Assembly (NCBI GenBank): GCA_963575745.1
Contig: CAUYUJ010021700.1
Coordinates: 1-20,000, forward strand
Length of the DNA: 20,000 bases
DNA from: Prorocentrum cordatum
Lineage: Eukaryota > Sar > Dinophyceae > Prorocentrales > Prorocentraceae
Direction: 5' to 3'
How positions within the stretch are numbered: position 1 is the stretch's first letter; each line of letters starts with the position of its first letter. Positions 8,460 to 16,730 of the stretch are shown one piece after another. Position numbers and translations under genes: made by a program. Under the pieces are notes generated by a model that ran no database searches, was not told where the DNA came from, and was given only the letters and a program-made list of their open reading frames with translations.

Positions 8460-9658
8460 GTGAGCGTGCAGGGGCAGCCCGACCCCTGCGGACAGCGAGT
8501 TCGAAGCAACGATTTTCGTACTGCTGGAAAGTATGGGCTAATGGGTGGCAAGAGGGCCCTCCGACGTGCAGCACGTCTGGTGGCGGTTGCGGGGACATGC
8601 TGGTATAAAGGCCGTCTTTACGATCGCACTAACGTTGCTACATTGACTACGTCGTTTTCGAGTCAAGCGTCGACCCCATCTTCTTTGCCTCACTTGTCAT
8701 CCACAGCTGCACGGAAGAGTCGCATGTTTCCCCCTACCAGTCCTTTGAGTAGATCACGATCGGCCCAGCATATGAAAATCTGGAGTTACAATTGTGAGTC
8801 CTTGCAACGGGTTGACAGACTCAACGAGATCCTCCGCCTCGCCCGGAGCCACGACATTGCACTTGTCTGCCTGCAGAGCACCTTGATGACGTTGTCCACG
8901 CAGTGGAAAGCGGAGGGGTTCCTCATAGTCTCCACGCCCCGCACGGCGCCGAGGGCGAAGGACGGCTGCACGACGGCCATTAATCTTCGCTTCTTCCCTA
9001 AGCAGGAGCTCCGGTGTGTGCATGAATGGCAGGCCGGCCGCCTGATAGGACTCCGTTTGCGCCGCGAAGGGCCCCGGCCAAGAGACGTTTATGTGCTCAA
9101 CGGCTACGCGCCGACGAACCAGCCGTCACATCACGTTGCCCACGGGACGGGGCCGATGAGGCTGAGGTCCGACAGGCGCACTTCCGCGCCCAAGATGTGT
9201 TCTGGCAGACGTGCGAATCGACGATTGCGAAGATCCCTAGGAGGTGCTCTCTTGTCTGGTGCCTCGACGCAAATGCGACCCTAGCGCCCAGTCTCCCCAA
9301 CGTGGGTACAGCAGGAGCCCTACGAGTCCCCCAGCAGACAAATGGAAAGGGAGTGAAGTTTCTGGCGGTGCTGCAGGCGTCTGGTATGCTTGCGCTGAAC
9401 AGTTTTGGCCCCCGGCACCGGTTCAATGGCACGTGGTGCCACACAGACGGGAAGTCGTGGTCGACGATCGATTATATTTGCGCTAGGATGCGAGGCGGGT
9501 GTGGGCTCAGAGCGTACCCATTACGACAGGCGGAGGTGAGCATGGGAGGGTATAGGGATCATCGCCCGGTGGAGGGGGTCATCTACGTCGGTCTGCGCTA
9601 TAAAAAACGAGTGGCCCCATCGACCCCTTCGCTGGAATCGGGATCGTCTTTGGCTTGA
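8460..9658 (+). pseudogene. LINE endonuclease region (APE type), frameshifted
   Basis: This region would cut target DNA to prime reverse transcription. The frame from 8460 has a GTG at its first codon; the first ATG in frame is at 8541, and the domain starts at an ATG at 8772. Visible AP-endonuclease landmarks are SYNCES (the Asn of motif I), NGYAPT, then in another frame CLDANAT (Asp and Asn), STIDYI (Asp) and RDHRPV (Asp-His). The catalytic Glu position, usually LQET, reads LQST here. The frame moves once between the NGYAPT motif (about 9120) and 9157. The 104-residue leader is basic and S/T-rich. I am confident of the domain; whether the copy is functional is doubtful because of the frameshift and the Ser substitution. 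Confidence 0.85.
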
Positions 9659-10379
9659 TTTTCTTGCTCTTCGTGAGGCAGGGCAGAAGGAAGGTTTACC
9701 CCCCCGAGTGGCTGAGCTTCGCAATCGCCTCGAAGTCGAATTGGCTGGTCGTGGGCTTAGAGGTGGTTGGGAAGCCGAATGTGGCCCAGGATGCCGCTAC
9801 CCGTCTACTTCCGAGTATTTTGAGGCGTTAGAGGGGGCCCTCATCGACGCAGCGATGCCTCTGTATGCGACGTCCAGGGATCAGTTTTCACCTCCCGAGT
9901 TCAGTGCAGAGACGCTGGCTCTCATCAAGCATAAGCAGTACATCCAGAGGCTGACGGCCAATGCAGGTTCTGTCACTAGCTTCTTGGCCAAGTCATTGCA
10001 GTCCTCTTTTAACCAGGCCCACCTTGCAGCTAAACGTGCAGTGCGTGCAGAGAAACGACAACGCATAGCACGCCAGGTTGCAGAAGCGGAGAATGCCGAG
10101 GCTCGTCAAGATATTCGTCGGTGTTTCGCAATTGTGAAGCGCTTGGCGCCGAAGCCCCAGCTTCCAGTCCTTACCGTCCAGAATCCCCTCACTAAGGAGC
10201 TCTGCATGGATGATGCGGAGGATCTTCAGGTCAGAACTGCCGCTCTGTGTGATATTTTCGAAGCAGACGAAATTCCGATGGAGAACCCAGGAGGCCCGAG
10301 TGACCTGAACACCCCATCCGACGCGGGTGGGAGCATACACGGAGGAGGAGGTGAAGGAGATTATCTGGAAGTTACCTAA
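9603..10379 (+). pseudogene. LINE linker between endonuclease and reverse transcriptase
   Basis: After an A6 run at 9602-9607 the frame returns to that of the leader and reads on without a stop to 10379. The GTG at 9708 is not a likely start, because the frame is open and protein-like upstream of it (for example LALREAGQKEG). The stretch contains an alanine-rich helical part (about 10000-10130, with AAKRAVRAEKRQRIARQ) and a conserved-looking RRCFAIVKRLAP, typical of the region just before a LINE reverse transcriptase. The frame is lost again near 10320, where the first RT motif begins. Confidence 0.75.
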
Positions 10380-12083
10380 CTTGCAGAGTGGACCAGTTCT
10401 TAAATGGCATGATCCTGCACACTGGGCCCCTGGAGTGCCGAGGCCGGAAGGGGAGGGAGCGGCGGCAGAATTGTGGAAATTATCAAGCCCGCTGGTGCGC
10501 GGCCCAGCCACTGCAGTTTTCAAGGCTTGCCAGGCGTTCGGCCGGGTCGCCCAGAGATTGAAGAATGGGGAAACAGTCAGCCTCAGAAAGCCCAAGGGGG
10601 ACGGAACTAACGCCAGAGATCATTATCGCACTATCAACCTCATCGGCCATATGGGGAAGGGTTTCGTCAATGTTTTCGCCATGCCACCCCTCCGTAAGCT
10701 GGGTTCATCGATGTCTAACACAATTCGGGGCGCTGGCAGGCCGCTCGACGCGGGACGCCGTGGTCGTGGTCGACGAGATCCTTCGACGATTTCATTCGTC
10801 TGCCCGTGGGTCTAAGAAACGAGTTTTTTTTTTTTCTGGCGGCCGCACTCGTGGATTTGGAAAAAGCGTTTGATCTGATACCTCGAGACCAGTTGTGGCA
10901 AGCCCTGGAACAACTAGCTATAGATCGTGGCGTCTGGCTGTGTTTAGAGGAACTCCACAATGGGACATGTCATGTGATCAGGGACCCCCCGGCCAATTTA
11001 CCGAGACGAAAATTGCTGGTAGGCAAGGGGGTCCGCCAGGGTTCGGTTGAGGGCCCGAGTCTTTTCATAGCGCTGTACGACATGATCACTTCTGAGGTTT
11101 TCGGGCTGAGGGAACAAGCTGGTTTTCTGGGGGTCCAGGCCATTTACGACAAAGATTTCCAGGTCTTGCGGTGCACAGACACGCTAGATGAAGCGACCCA
11201 TGAGCTCTTAGATGTTTCGGAGGTGAAGTTCGTAGACGATTTGATCGCGATGACGGTGACGGACAGCTTCGAGGGTATCTCCGAGTTTTTGTTTTTCCTC
11301 CAGGCCGAAATTGAAAAGCGGGGCCTGCGTCCCAACATCCCCAAAACGGAGCTCATGGTTGGAATCGCCGGCCAGGGGTGCAAAAAACTACGGAGACAAG
11401 TCAAGAGTAAGCAAACAGGGGTGCATATGAAAAGCCGCGACGGTGCTCGATTCGATGTTCACGCACTTCCTCATGTCAAGTACTTGGGGGTCCGGCTCTC
11501 GGTGCAAGGAGCCATGCGGGAAGAAGTTGCGGCCCGGCTGCAAACCGCAAGTCTCGTTCACGGGCGTCTCTCGCAACGCATCTTCCGTGACAGTACGAGC
11601 ACGAGATTGCGGGTAAGGTTGTGGTGCTCTCTAGTGCGCTCCATTGCATTATATGCTCTGGAAGTGGCCATCTTGACCCAAACAGAGGCCACCAGACTGG
11701 AGCGGTGGCAGAAAAGGCGGTTGCGACGCATGCTCCAGCCCCCCGCGCATCTCTATCGCGTTCCCAACGAGGGGATCAGACGGAAAGTGCAATTACATAG
11801 TGTGCAGTCCACGCTGTTGTTTCGCAGGCTAAAATGGCGGCAGCAGGTGATCAAGCCAGGTCTCGAAGATGATCCTCCAGAGTACGACCCCAGCAAAGCC
11901 GTGCGCGCAGTGGTATTCGGTCGTCTTTCCTTCGAGTCCCCCCACAAGCTCGTGGCTACTGCCCGCCTTAAGTTGTTGCTTGAAGATCTCCGGCTTTTCT
12001 GGCAGGCTGCGAGCGCCGAGTTCGCGCTGGAGCCCCGTCTTCTGGAGAACCGGCGCTCTCTCGTGAATGGCTTCAATGGCTAG
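10318..12083 (+). pseudogene. LINE reverse transcriptase and thumb, frameshifted
   Basis: RNA-dependent DNA polymerase of the LINE. The N-terminal part (TEEEVKEIIWKLP, AAAELWK, KPKGDG, YRTINL) lies in one frame, QFGALAGRSTRDAV in a second, and the catalytic core in a third. Core motifs are A, LVDLEKAFD (Asp at 10854 and 10872); B, GVRQGSVEGPSLF (from about 11028); C, FVDD (Asp codons 11234 and 11237); D, PNIPKTELMV (about 11331); and E, HVKYLGVRL (about 11470). The thumb follows with LWCSLVRSIALYALE and RLERWQKRRLRRML. All three catalytic aspartates are present. A run of 12 T (10824-10835) sits just before motif A and is the likely site of one frame change. The stop at 12081-12083 is probably a frameshift artefact, since the next frame continues with zinc fingers. 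Confidence 0.9.
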
Positions 12084-12529
12084 TGGGAGTTTCTGTCCAC
12101 GATTTGCAGGCCGTTCTACCTTTCTCAGCTCCGAGCGACGGTCGGCCCGGAGAGGAAGGCGGGAACCCAGACATCCCAGAACTCCCATGCCCAGACTGCG
12201 GCAAGCTCTGCAGGGGACAGAAAGGCCTCCTGAACCATCGTCTCAGCGCTCACGGAGTAGAGGGGAATATCTTGGGGTTGCCAGCCGAACACCTTAAGAG
12301 GAAGGAGTGCCCGCATTGCCACGCCCGGTTCACTCGTAAGGACACCCTCCAACGACACATCACGGCAGGTAGGTGCAGAGCTGTATTGGCCCAAGGTCCT
12401 GCAAGTGAACGTTCAGCACCGCCTCCTCCACCACCTCGTCCCGCTGCGCCCTCTCGAGCCGATGTTCGCGCCACTCGCCGACGTCGTGAAGAAGCGCCAG
12501 GCCGAGGAGGAGGCGGGGGGGGAGGATAA
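12041..12529 (+). pseudogene. LINE C-terminal zinc fingers
   Basis: The frame from about 12041 (REWLQWLVG and on) follows the RT after a one-base shift. Finger 1 is CPDC-x12-H-x4-H (12188-12253). Finger 2 is CPHC-x12-H-x5-C (12308-12376), with Cys in place of the last His. A proline run and an R-rich, G-rich end follow, and this frame stops at 12529. Zinc fingers at the end of LINE proteins are thought to bind nucleic acid and help target-site choice; that role is inferred here. The poly-P and poly-G end suggests the real frame is lost before 12529 and continues in the frame of the next entry. Confidence 0.8.
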
Positions 12530-13234
12530 GGGCGAGGGCGGCGAGCAGGTCGTGGGAGGGAACCTCAACAAACTCGTGAACGCTCTCGCGCGCCTGGGCC
12601 TGCAGCACGAGGACACCATGCGCGGCCAGGCGAGGGACGACAACATTGTCATGACCCTTCGCACTTCGAACCAGATGGCTCAGGGGATGGAGGCGGGGGC
12701 GAAGTTCTACCAGAGCGAGGGAAAAAAACCAGGGAGGAGGCGGAGGAGGGGGAATACAAGGGCCATTCACATGGCAAAAAGCCGGATGCATACATGAAAA
12801 TCGTCCTGTTCCGGCTGGCGGAGGCGATCAACGCGGGGCAGGAGCAGGTGGAGAGGGCGGCCGACCAGGGCATCGATCCCCCGAACGCCAAGCAGGCGCT
12901 GCAGTTGATCGTGAAGTGGGGGGAGCAGGTGAGCTCGAAGGAGTATGTCGTGCAAGCGACCCGGTGCTTCTACGTCCTGACCAAGGAATCTCCAGAGAGC
13001 GAGGTGGAATGCCATCGGTGGATTTTCGCCGTCAACTTTCACCCGGAGCTGCGCCAAGCGTTCCAGACGCTTCGCGAGAACGGCTGCCTGCAGGCTCTGA
13101 GCATCCAGTTAGGCAAGGATGCCGCGCCCCGCAGCCGCGCCGCCCAGGACGTGGAGCGGTTGGCGTTCCGTTCGGGCGGGGGGAAGGGGGGGGCCAATGC
13201 CAAGGCGAAGAAGAGGGCCCGCGCCAAGGCGTGA
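12462..13234 (+). pseudogene. Helical, basic C-terminal region or second ORF of the LINE
   Basis: From an ATG at 12462 the frame reads a charged segment and then LVNALARLGLQHEDTMRG. It breaks at an A7 run (12722-12728) and resumes in a second frame with KGHSHGKKPDAYMKIVLF. It ends with a lysine/alanine-rich tail (ANAKAKKRARAKA) at 13234, about 257 codons in all. The sequence looks alpha-helical and has no catalytic motif I know. From memory, dinoflagellate LINE polyproteins carry a comparable region with a GH...P motif after the zinc fingers, so I read it as part of the same element. It could also be a separate overlapping ORF. The ATG at 12794 is inside the domain and is not a good start. 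Confidence 0.65.
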
Positions 13235-14021
13235 GAGCCGGCCCACCCACCCCAAGGTCACTCGACCCTCCCCCGGACGCCGTGCAACGAGGAACCAGGA
13301 GTAGGGGATCCGATCAGCGCTTAATCTCTTTTTTTTTTCGCTCGAGTTCGGGTGGCCAGTGAGTTTCTGGAGCGGGGCTCGCACTTGTCCGGCGTAGTCC
13401 CGTAGCCCTCCCAGGATCAGAGGATCTAGGGAGGCTACCCTCGCTGTGCCATCCTCGCAGGGGCGGGGGTGCGCGGGGGCAGGACGTTAGGCTCTATCTT
13501 CCAGCACTTTTATAGTGTAAGCTCGCCTGTCGTCCGCCTCACGTGTCTCCGTGGGCTCTCACATCGATTACAGATCCGATGGCGCCGCGATTGCGGTAGG
13601 CTTTCAGCTAGCCCTTCACAAGACCTCGAGAGCCTGACGTAGCAGGGGGTAGTGCGTCCAAAAAAGGAAGGCTGGCGGAATTAAAAGATGTGCCCCCAAG
13701 CGATGAACACGTTTTTGGGTTCAGGGTTTCCAGAATCCGCCATCTACTTGGACCACATGTGGGGGGTCTCCATCTATATGGCCCGGGCCACGAGATCTCC
13801 CTGGTCTCGCAGGTCTCTCTTTTCCTGTCTCCACACGCTCCCCAGCCCCCCGCTCGGATCCGCGCATGCGCCTCGGGCCACGATGCACACGGGCAAACGG
13901 GACCACCCCACCTGCGGCCCTCCCTGCTGCACCACGGCCCATCGGGCGCCGCAGCGTTTACCGCAGAACCCCACGCCACATCTCCTGGTATACGCTGAGC
14001 CCACTGGGGCCGTAGGCGGGG
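13235..14021. other. LINE 3' flank and single-copy DNA, no supported gene
   Basis: Directly after the last LINE stop comes a C-rich stretch and a T-run at 13329-13338, which may be LINE 3' UTR. I see no poly-A tail and no target-site duplication. Plus-strand frames at 13688-13998 are open, but neither they nor the minus-strand frames resemble a known family. The frames become low-complexity once they enter the CCT tract. Confidence 0.4.
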
Positions 14022-14470
14022 TCCTCCTCCACCTCCTCCTCCTCCTCGTCCTCCCTCCTCCCTCCGCCCTCCTCCCTCCCCCTCCTCCCGCCTCCTCGTT
14101 CTTCCTCCTTCCTCCCTCCTCCCTCCTCCTCCTCCTCCCTCCTCCCTCCTCCTCACTGCCTCCCTCCTCCTTCATCCCTCCTCCCTCCTCGTTCCTCCCT
14201 CCTCCCTTCTCCACCTCCTCCCTCCTACCCTCGTCTCACACATTCCTCCCTCCTCCCTCCTCCCTCCTCTCCTCCCCTCCTCCCTCCTCCCTCCGCCTCC
14301 TCCTCCTCCCTCCTCCCTCCTGCCTCCCCCTCCTCCCCCTCCTCCGCCTCCTCCTCCTCCTCCTCCTCCCTTCCCTCCCTCCCTCCCTCCCTCCCTCCTC
14401 CTCCGTCCCTCCTCCTTCTCCTCCTCCTCCTCCTCCTCCTCCCTCTCCTGCTCCTCCTGCTCCTCCTTGG
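14022..14470 (-). repeat. (CCT)n / TCCC polypyrimidine tract
   Basis: About 450 bp of almost pure pyrimidine, with CCTCCCTCCT as the main unit rather than pure CCT. There is a TCCCTCCCTCCC patch near 14370-14398 and scattered G interruptions. It is the longest polypyrimidine tract in the window. Large open frames across it (about 400 codons plus, 280 minus) are repeat translations. Confidence 0.93.
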
Positions 14471-15150
14471 TCTGGTCCACTCTTCCTGCCCCCCCCTCTC
14501 TGGCGCATCCGATGCCCGCGGGGCTGCCTGTGGAGCAGGCGCCGCGGGCACGTCGGCCAGCAGCCTGTGCAGCCTGTGCTGCCCCCTCCTCGCGCGGCGG
14601 GCCGGAGGGGCGAGCGGTCGCCGGGGGGAGGCCTCCAGGCGCCGCGGGTCAACCACGACCATGTGAGCGACGCAAACCCAGAGGTCCGACGCTCCAAACA
14701 TATTGGAGCGGCGGGATTTTGGCCGCTTTCAGCTTCCTGGGGCCCTCGCCAGGCTTCGGGAGCGTCAAACAAGTGTTCAGGACGAAAAACTGGCCCCAGG
14801 GAAGTGGTCCAGAGCTCCGGGGCCCACGCATTCAAGACATTGGAGCGGCTGGATGTCTGGGAACGAACGGGGTCGTCTGCGCCGTCATTCACGCGTAAGC
14901 TGCCCGCGTAAGCTCGCGCGTAAGCGCCCTCGTCTCCAGTGTGGCGTGCCGTGCTGGCGGCCCGCGGAGGCCGCCGCGTAAGGTCGCCAGTCGCCAGGTC
15001 GTCTCGCTGAAGACCCGTTTGTGATCGTTGCTTATGCGTGTTTTGGCCACTACGGCGCCCCCTGGGGCCGTTGGCGGCCCCAGGAGCCATCAGGAGCGAC
15101 CCGCGGCGAGGAGAGGACGTCCCAGGGATGGGGTCGAGAGTTCAGTGATG
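14471..15150. other. GC-rich single-copy DNA, no supported gene
   Basis: Contains the first copy of a hairpin-bearing dispersed repeat (14672-14735), several CGCGTAAG motifs (about 14889-14984), and a perfect 9-bp stem with a 6-base loop (15061-15069 with 15076-15084). Frames are open on both strands, but none is convincing. Confidence 0.5.
14672..14735 (+). repeat. Hairpin-bearing dispersed repeat, copy 1
   Basis: The stretch AACCCAGAGGTCCGACGCTC, followed by a 7-bp stem (GCTCCAA 14691-14697 with TTGGAGC 14703-14709) and CGGCGGGATTTTGG, recurs in reverse orientation at 15897-15965. The match continues to a TTTCAGC motif. A weaker fragment, ATTGGAGCGGCTGG, lies at about 14839-14852. Confidence 0.7.
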
Positions 15151-15309
15151 AGGCGGAGGCCTTCTCAGACATTAGCGGGGCTTCTCAGAACTCCCCCAGC
15201 CTTTTGACAAGTTTTCTATGTCTTCGGGGAAGGCTTAGACAACTTTTCAGAAAGCCATGGCGCTTCGAGCCTTCTGAAGAGGCCCGCCCCCTCAAACTTC
15301 CCCCCAGGC
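15151..15309 (+). repeat. Dispersed segment A, copy 2
   Basis: Same segment as 562-740, with 21 identical bases at 15219-15239 and a shared AGGCCCGCCCC end at about 15280-15290. Here it leads directly into B and C units without an intervening GGA tract, so this locus probably shows the more complete cassette. A plus frame (15021-15473) is open through it but matches nothing I know. Confidence 0.75.
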
Positions 15310-15319
15310 TTGGCGCCGA

Positions 15320-15575
15320 TCCAAGGTTCCTCTTTACAAACCCCTGCACGAAATTAGTTGCATTCCGGGAAATTCCCTTTTGGAAGACAGCCGTCCCAGC
15401 ATCTTCAATCGTGCCAAACACAATTCTTTGGACTCCAGCGCCGCGAATCCGCATGATTGCTGCGTCTTGGTAATCCTATCCTTGGTCGTGCCAGAACGCT
15501 GTTTCTGGGACATCAACACACGGAATCAATTTGAACGTTGCGTCCTGACACCATCTTTGGTCCTTGAAAGGCACG
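15320..15575 (+). repeat. Tandem B units (~77-bp period), cassette copy 2
   Basis: CGTGCCAAACACAATTCTTTG (from 15410) and CGTGCCAGAACGCTGTTTCT (from 15487) begin two units 77 bp apart. Each then carries a CAACRC-type motif and a GTTGCGTC or GCTGCGTC motif. The block aligns with 1140-1345. Confidence 0.65.
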
Positions 15576-15584
15576 AGCCCTAGA

Positions 15585-15900
15585 AACTGCTGGGTGCTTT
15601 CAAGACGCATGTGCGCGGCGTTGAGGCGAGAGCCACATTTTGGAACGGTGCTGCCATCCATAAGTGAAGCTGCCGCAAACACTTAGAGACGAATGTGCAA
15701 GGCGCCAAGGCAATAACCACACTTTGAAAACCACCCGCCCTCAACCCGCAAATCCGCTGCAAACTTTTAAGACACGTGTGCGCGGTGCTGAGGCGAGACC
15801 CACATTTTGAACATGACCCGCCCTCCATCCGTGACGCTGCAATTTTTCAGACACATGTGCGCGGCGCGAGGGCGAACACCACATTCTGAGAACGCGCCCG
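15585..15900 (+). repeat. Tandem C-unit array, locus 2, four copies
   Basis: The GCGCGGCGCT-like core occurs at 15613, 15697, 15780 and 15859, so spacings are 84, 83 and 79 bp. Each unit carries the CCACATTTTGAA and CCGCCCTCCATCCGTGACGC parts seen at 1405-1760. The array ends against the inverted hairpin repeat at 15897. Confidence 0.9.
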
Positions 15901-15965
15901 GATGCTGAAAACAACCCAAACCAGCCGCTCCATTTTTTTGGAGCGTCGGATCTCTGGGTTCTGGA
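15897..15965 (-). repeat. Hairpin-bearing dispersed repeat, copy 2 (inverted)
   Basis: The reverse complement reads AACCCAGAGATCCGACGCTC and then a GGAGCGGCTGG stretch, matching 14672-14735. The stem GCTCCA (15927-15932) pairs with TGGAGC (15939-15944). It lies immediately at the end of the second C-unit array. Confidence 0.7.
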
Positions 15966-16053
15966 TCATCTAGCAAAAGACAAGCTACGACACCGAACCA
16001 TGCAACGGGGAATGGACGTCCGAGCGATGGCGAGCGTTTGGGTCGTGGCTTCG

Positions 16054-16297
16054 CTTGAGTCGGGCAAGCTCCCTTCCAGGAGGAGTATTCAAGAGTGGTA
16101 ACAGAAATAGTCTCGTGACGGTTTTCCGATTCTTTGTTTGGACTACTCTTGAATTTTCTTCCTTCCAGAATTCGTTCATTGTCTATCTCTGATGTCTGAA
16201 AGACGTTTGATGATTTGGTGACCATCGTTGGGCATTTTGCGATCTGTTCTAGCTATGTTTCCAAAAGCCGCCTGTAGGAGGAGATGCACGACCTCGG
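16054..16297 (+). mobile_element. MITE-like TIR element, copy 1 (~244 bp)
   Basis: The left end CTTGAGTCGGGC and the right end CACGACCTCGGG are related as imperfect terminal inverted repeats. Subterminal GGAGTATTCAAGAGTGGTAA and TTCCAAAAGCCGCCTGTAGG match the copies at 19471 and 19865. The interior is AT-richer than its surroundings and about 100 bp longer than in copy 2. I see no transposase. It is probably a non-autonomous DNA transposon; superfamily unknown, because no clear target duplication is visible. Confidence 0.7.
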
Positions 16298-16501
16298 GCC
16301 CCGGCCCGCCGCTTGTTTTCTCACCGCAGTCGGTATCGGTCCCCGCGCGGGTGTTAGAGGCAGAGGCCGGTCGCGGCGGCATCTGTGCGAAGGCCTGGAG
16401 GCCCGGAGGTTGACGCCAACACCAGCATCGGCGCTGCGCCTTCACCGAGGGAAGCTGCTCCCGATCTCGGTGATGGTGGTAATATTCGGGCTTTCTGATC
16501 T

Positions 16502-16730
16502 AGCCTCCTAGATGGGGTCGGTGCAGATGGGGTCCGAGGGTCGCGCCGCATCGCCGATGCATCGGCGCTGCATCGGCGATGCGGCTCGATGTGGGGCCCA
16601 GTTTTCTCCACGTCGACGTCGCCGATGCATCGCCGACGTCGCCAGTGCATTGCCGATGCATCGCCGATGCATCGGCGATGCGGCGGGATCCTCCGATCCC
16701 ATCTGCTCGGACCCCTCCTGGGAGGCCTCC
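16502..16730. mobile_element. Foldback element, GATGCATC family, copy 3
   Basis: The outer ends AGCCTCC and GGAGGCCTCC bracket arms 16523-16539 and 16690-16706, which pair at 15 of 17 bases. The left arm itself folds (16545-16558 with 16572-16585, 14 bp perfect). The right half contains a 24-bp perfect palindrome at 16658-16681. The central tip (CGATGTGG with CCACGTCG around CCCAGTTTTCT) corresponds to the stem of copy 1. It has no coding capacity. Confidence 0.8.

Larger units (their letters stand above)
8460..13234 (+). mobile_element. Non-LTR (LINE-like) retrotransposon, frameshifted copy
   Basis: One element of about 4.8 kb encodes, in order, a leader, an APE-type endonuclease, a linker, a reverse transcriptase with thumb, two zinc fingers, and an alpha-helical region with a basic tail. 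Elements of this type nick chromosomal DNA and copy their RNA at the nick. The reading frame changes near 9110-9155, 9602-9607, 10310-10325, 10715-10725, 10824-10835, 11960-12045, 12380-12465 and 12722-12728. Each coding stretch is otherwise free of stops. Three changes sit on homopolymers (A6, T12, A7). The 3' end is uncertain, since no poly-A tail or tail repeat is evident after the last stop. Domain order suggests a dinoflagellate LINE, from memory. Confidence 0.9.

Noticed and set aside
9602-9608. A AAA AAC as a -1 programmed frameshift site in the LINE
   Set aside because: The change needed here is +1 relative to the upstream frame, and the slip phase is wrong. A homopolymer indel is simpler.
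9993-10595. 200-codon minus-strand ORF inside the LINE
   Set aside because: Shadow of the plus-strand linker and RT, which carry conserved motifs.
13395-13420. CCGTAGCC as a relic of the dinoflagellate spliced leader
   Set aside because: Only the first eight bases fit; the ATTTTGGCTCAAG part of the leader is absent.
13688-14911. 407-codon plus-strand ORF
   Set aside because: Its middle is translation of the CCT tract and its two ends have no recognisable domain; the minus strand is open as well.
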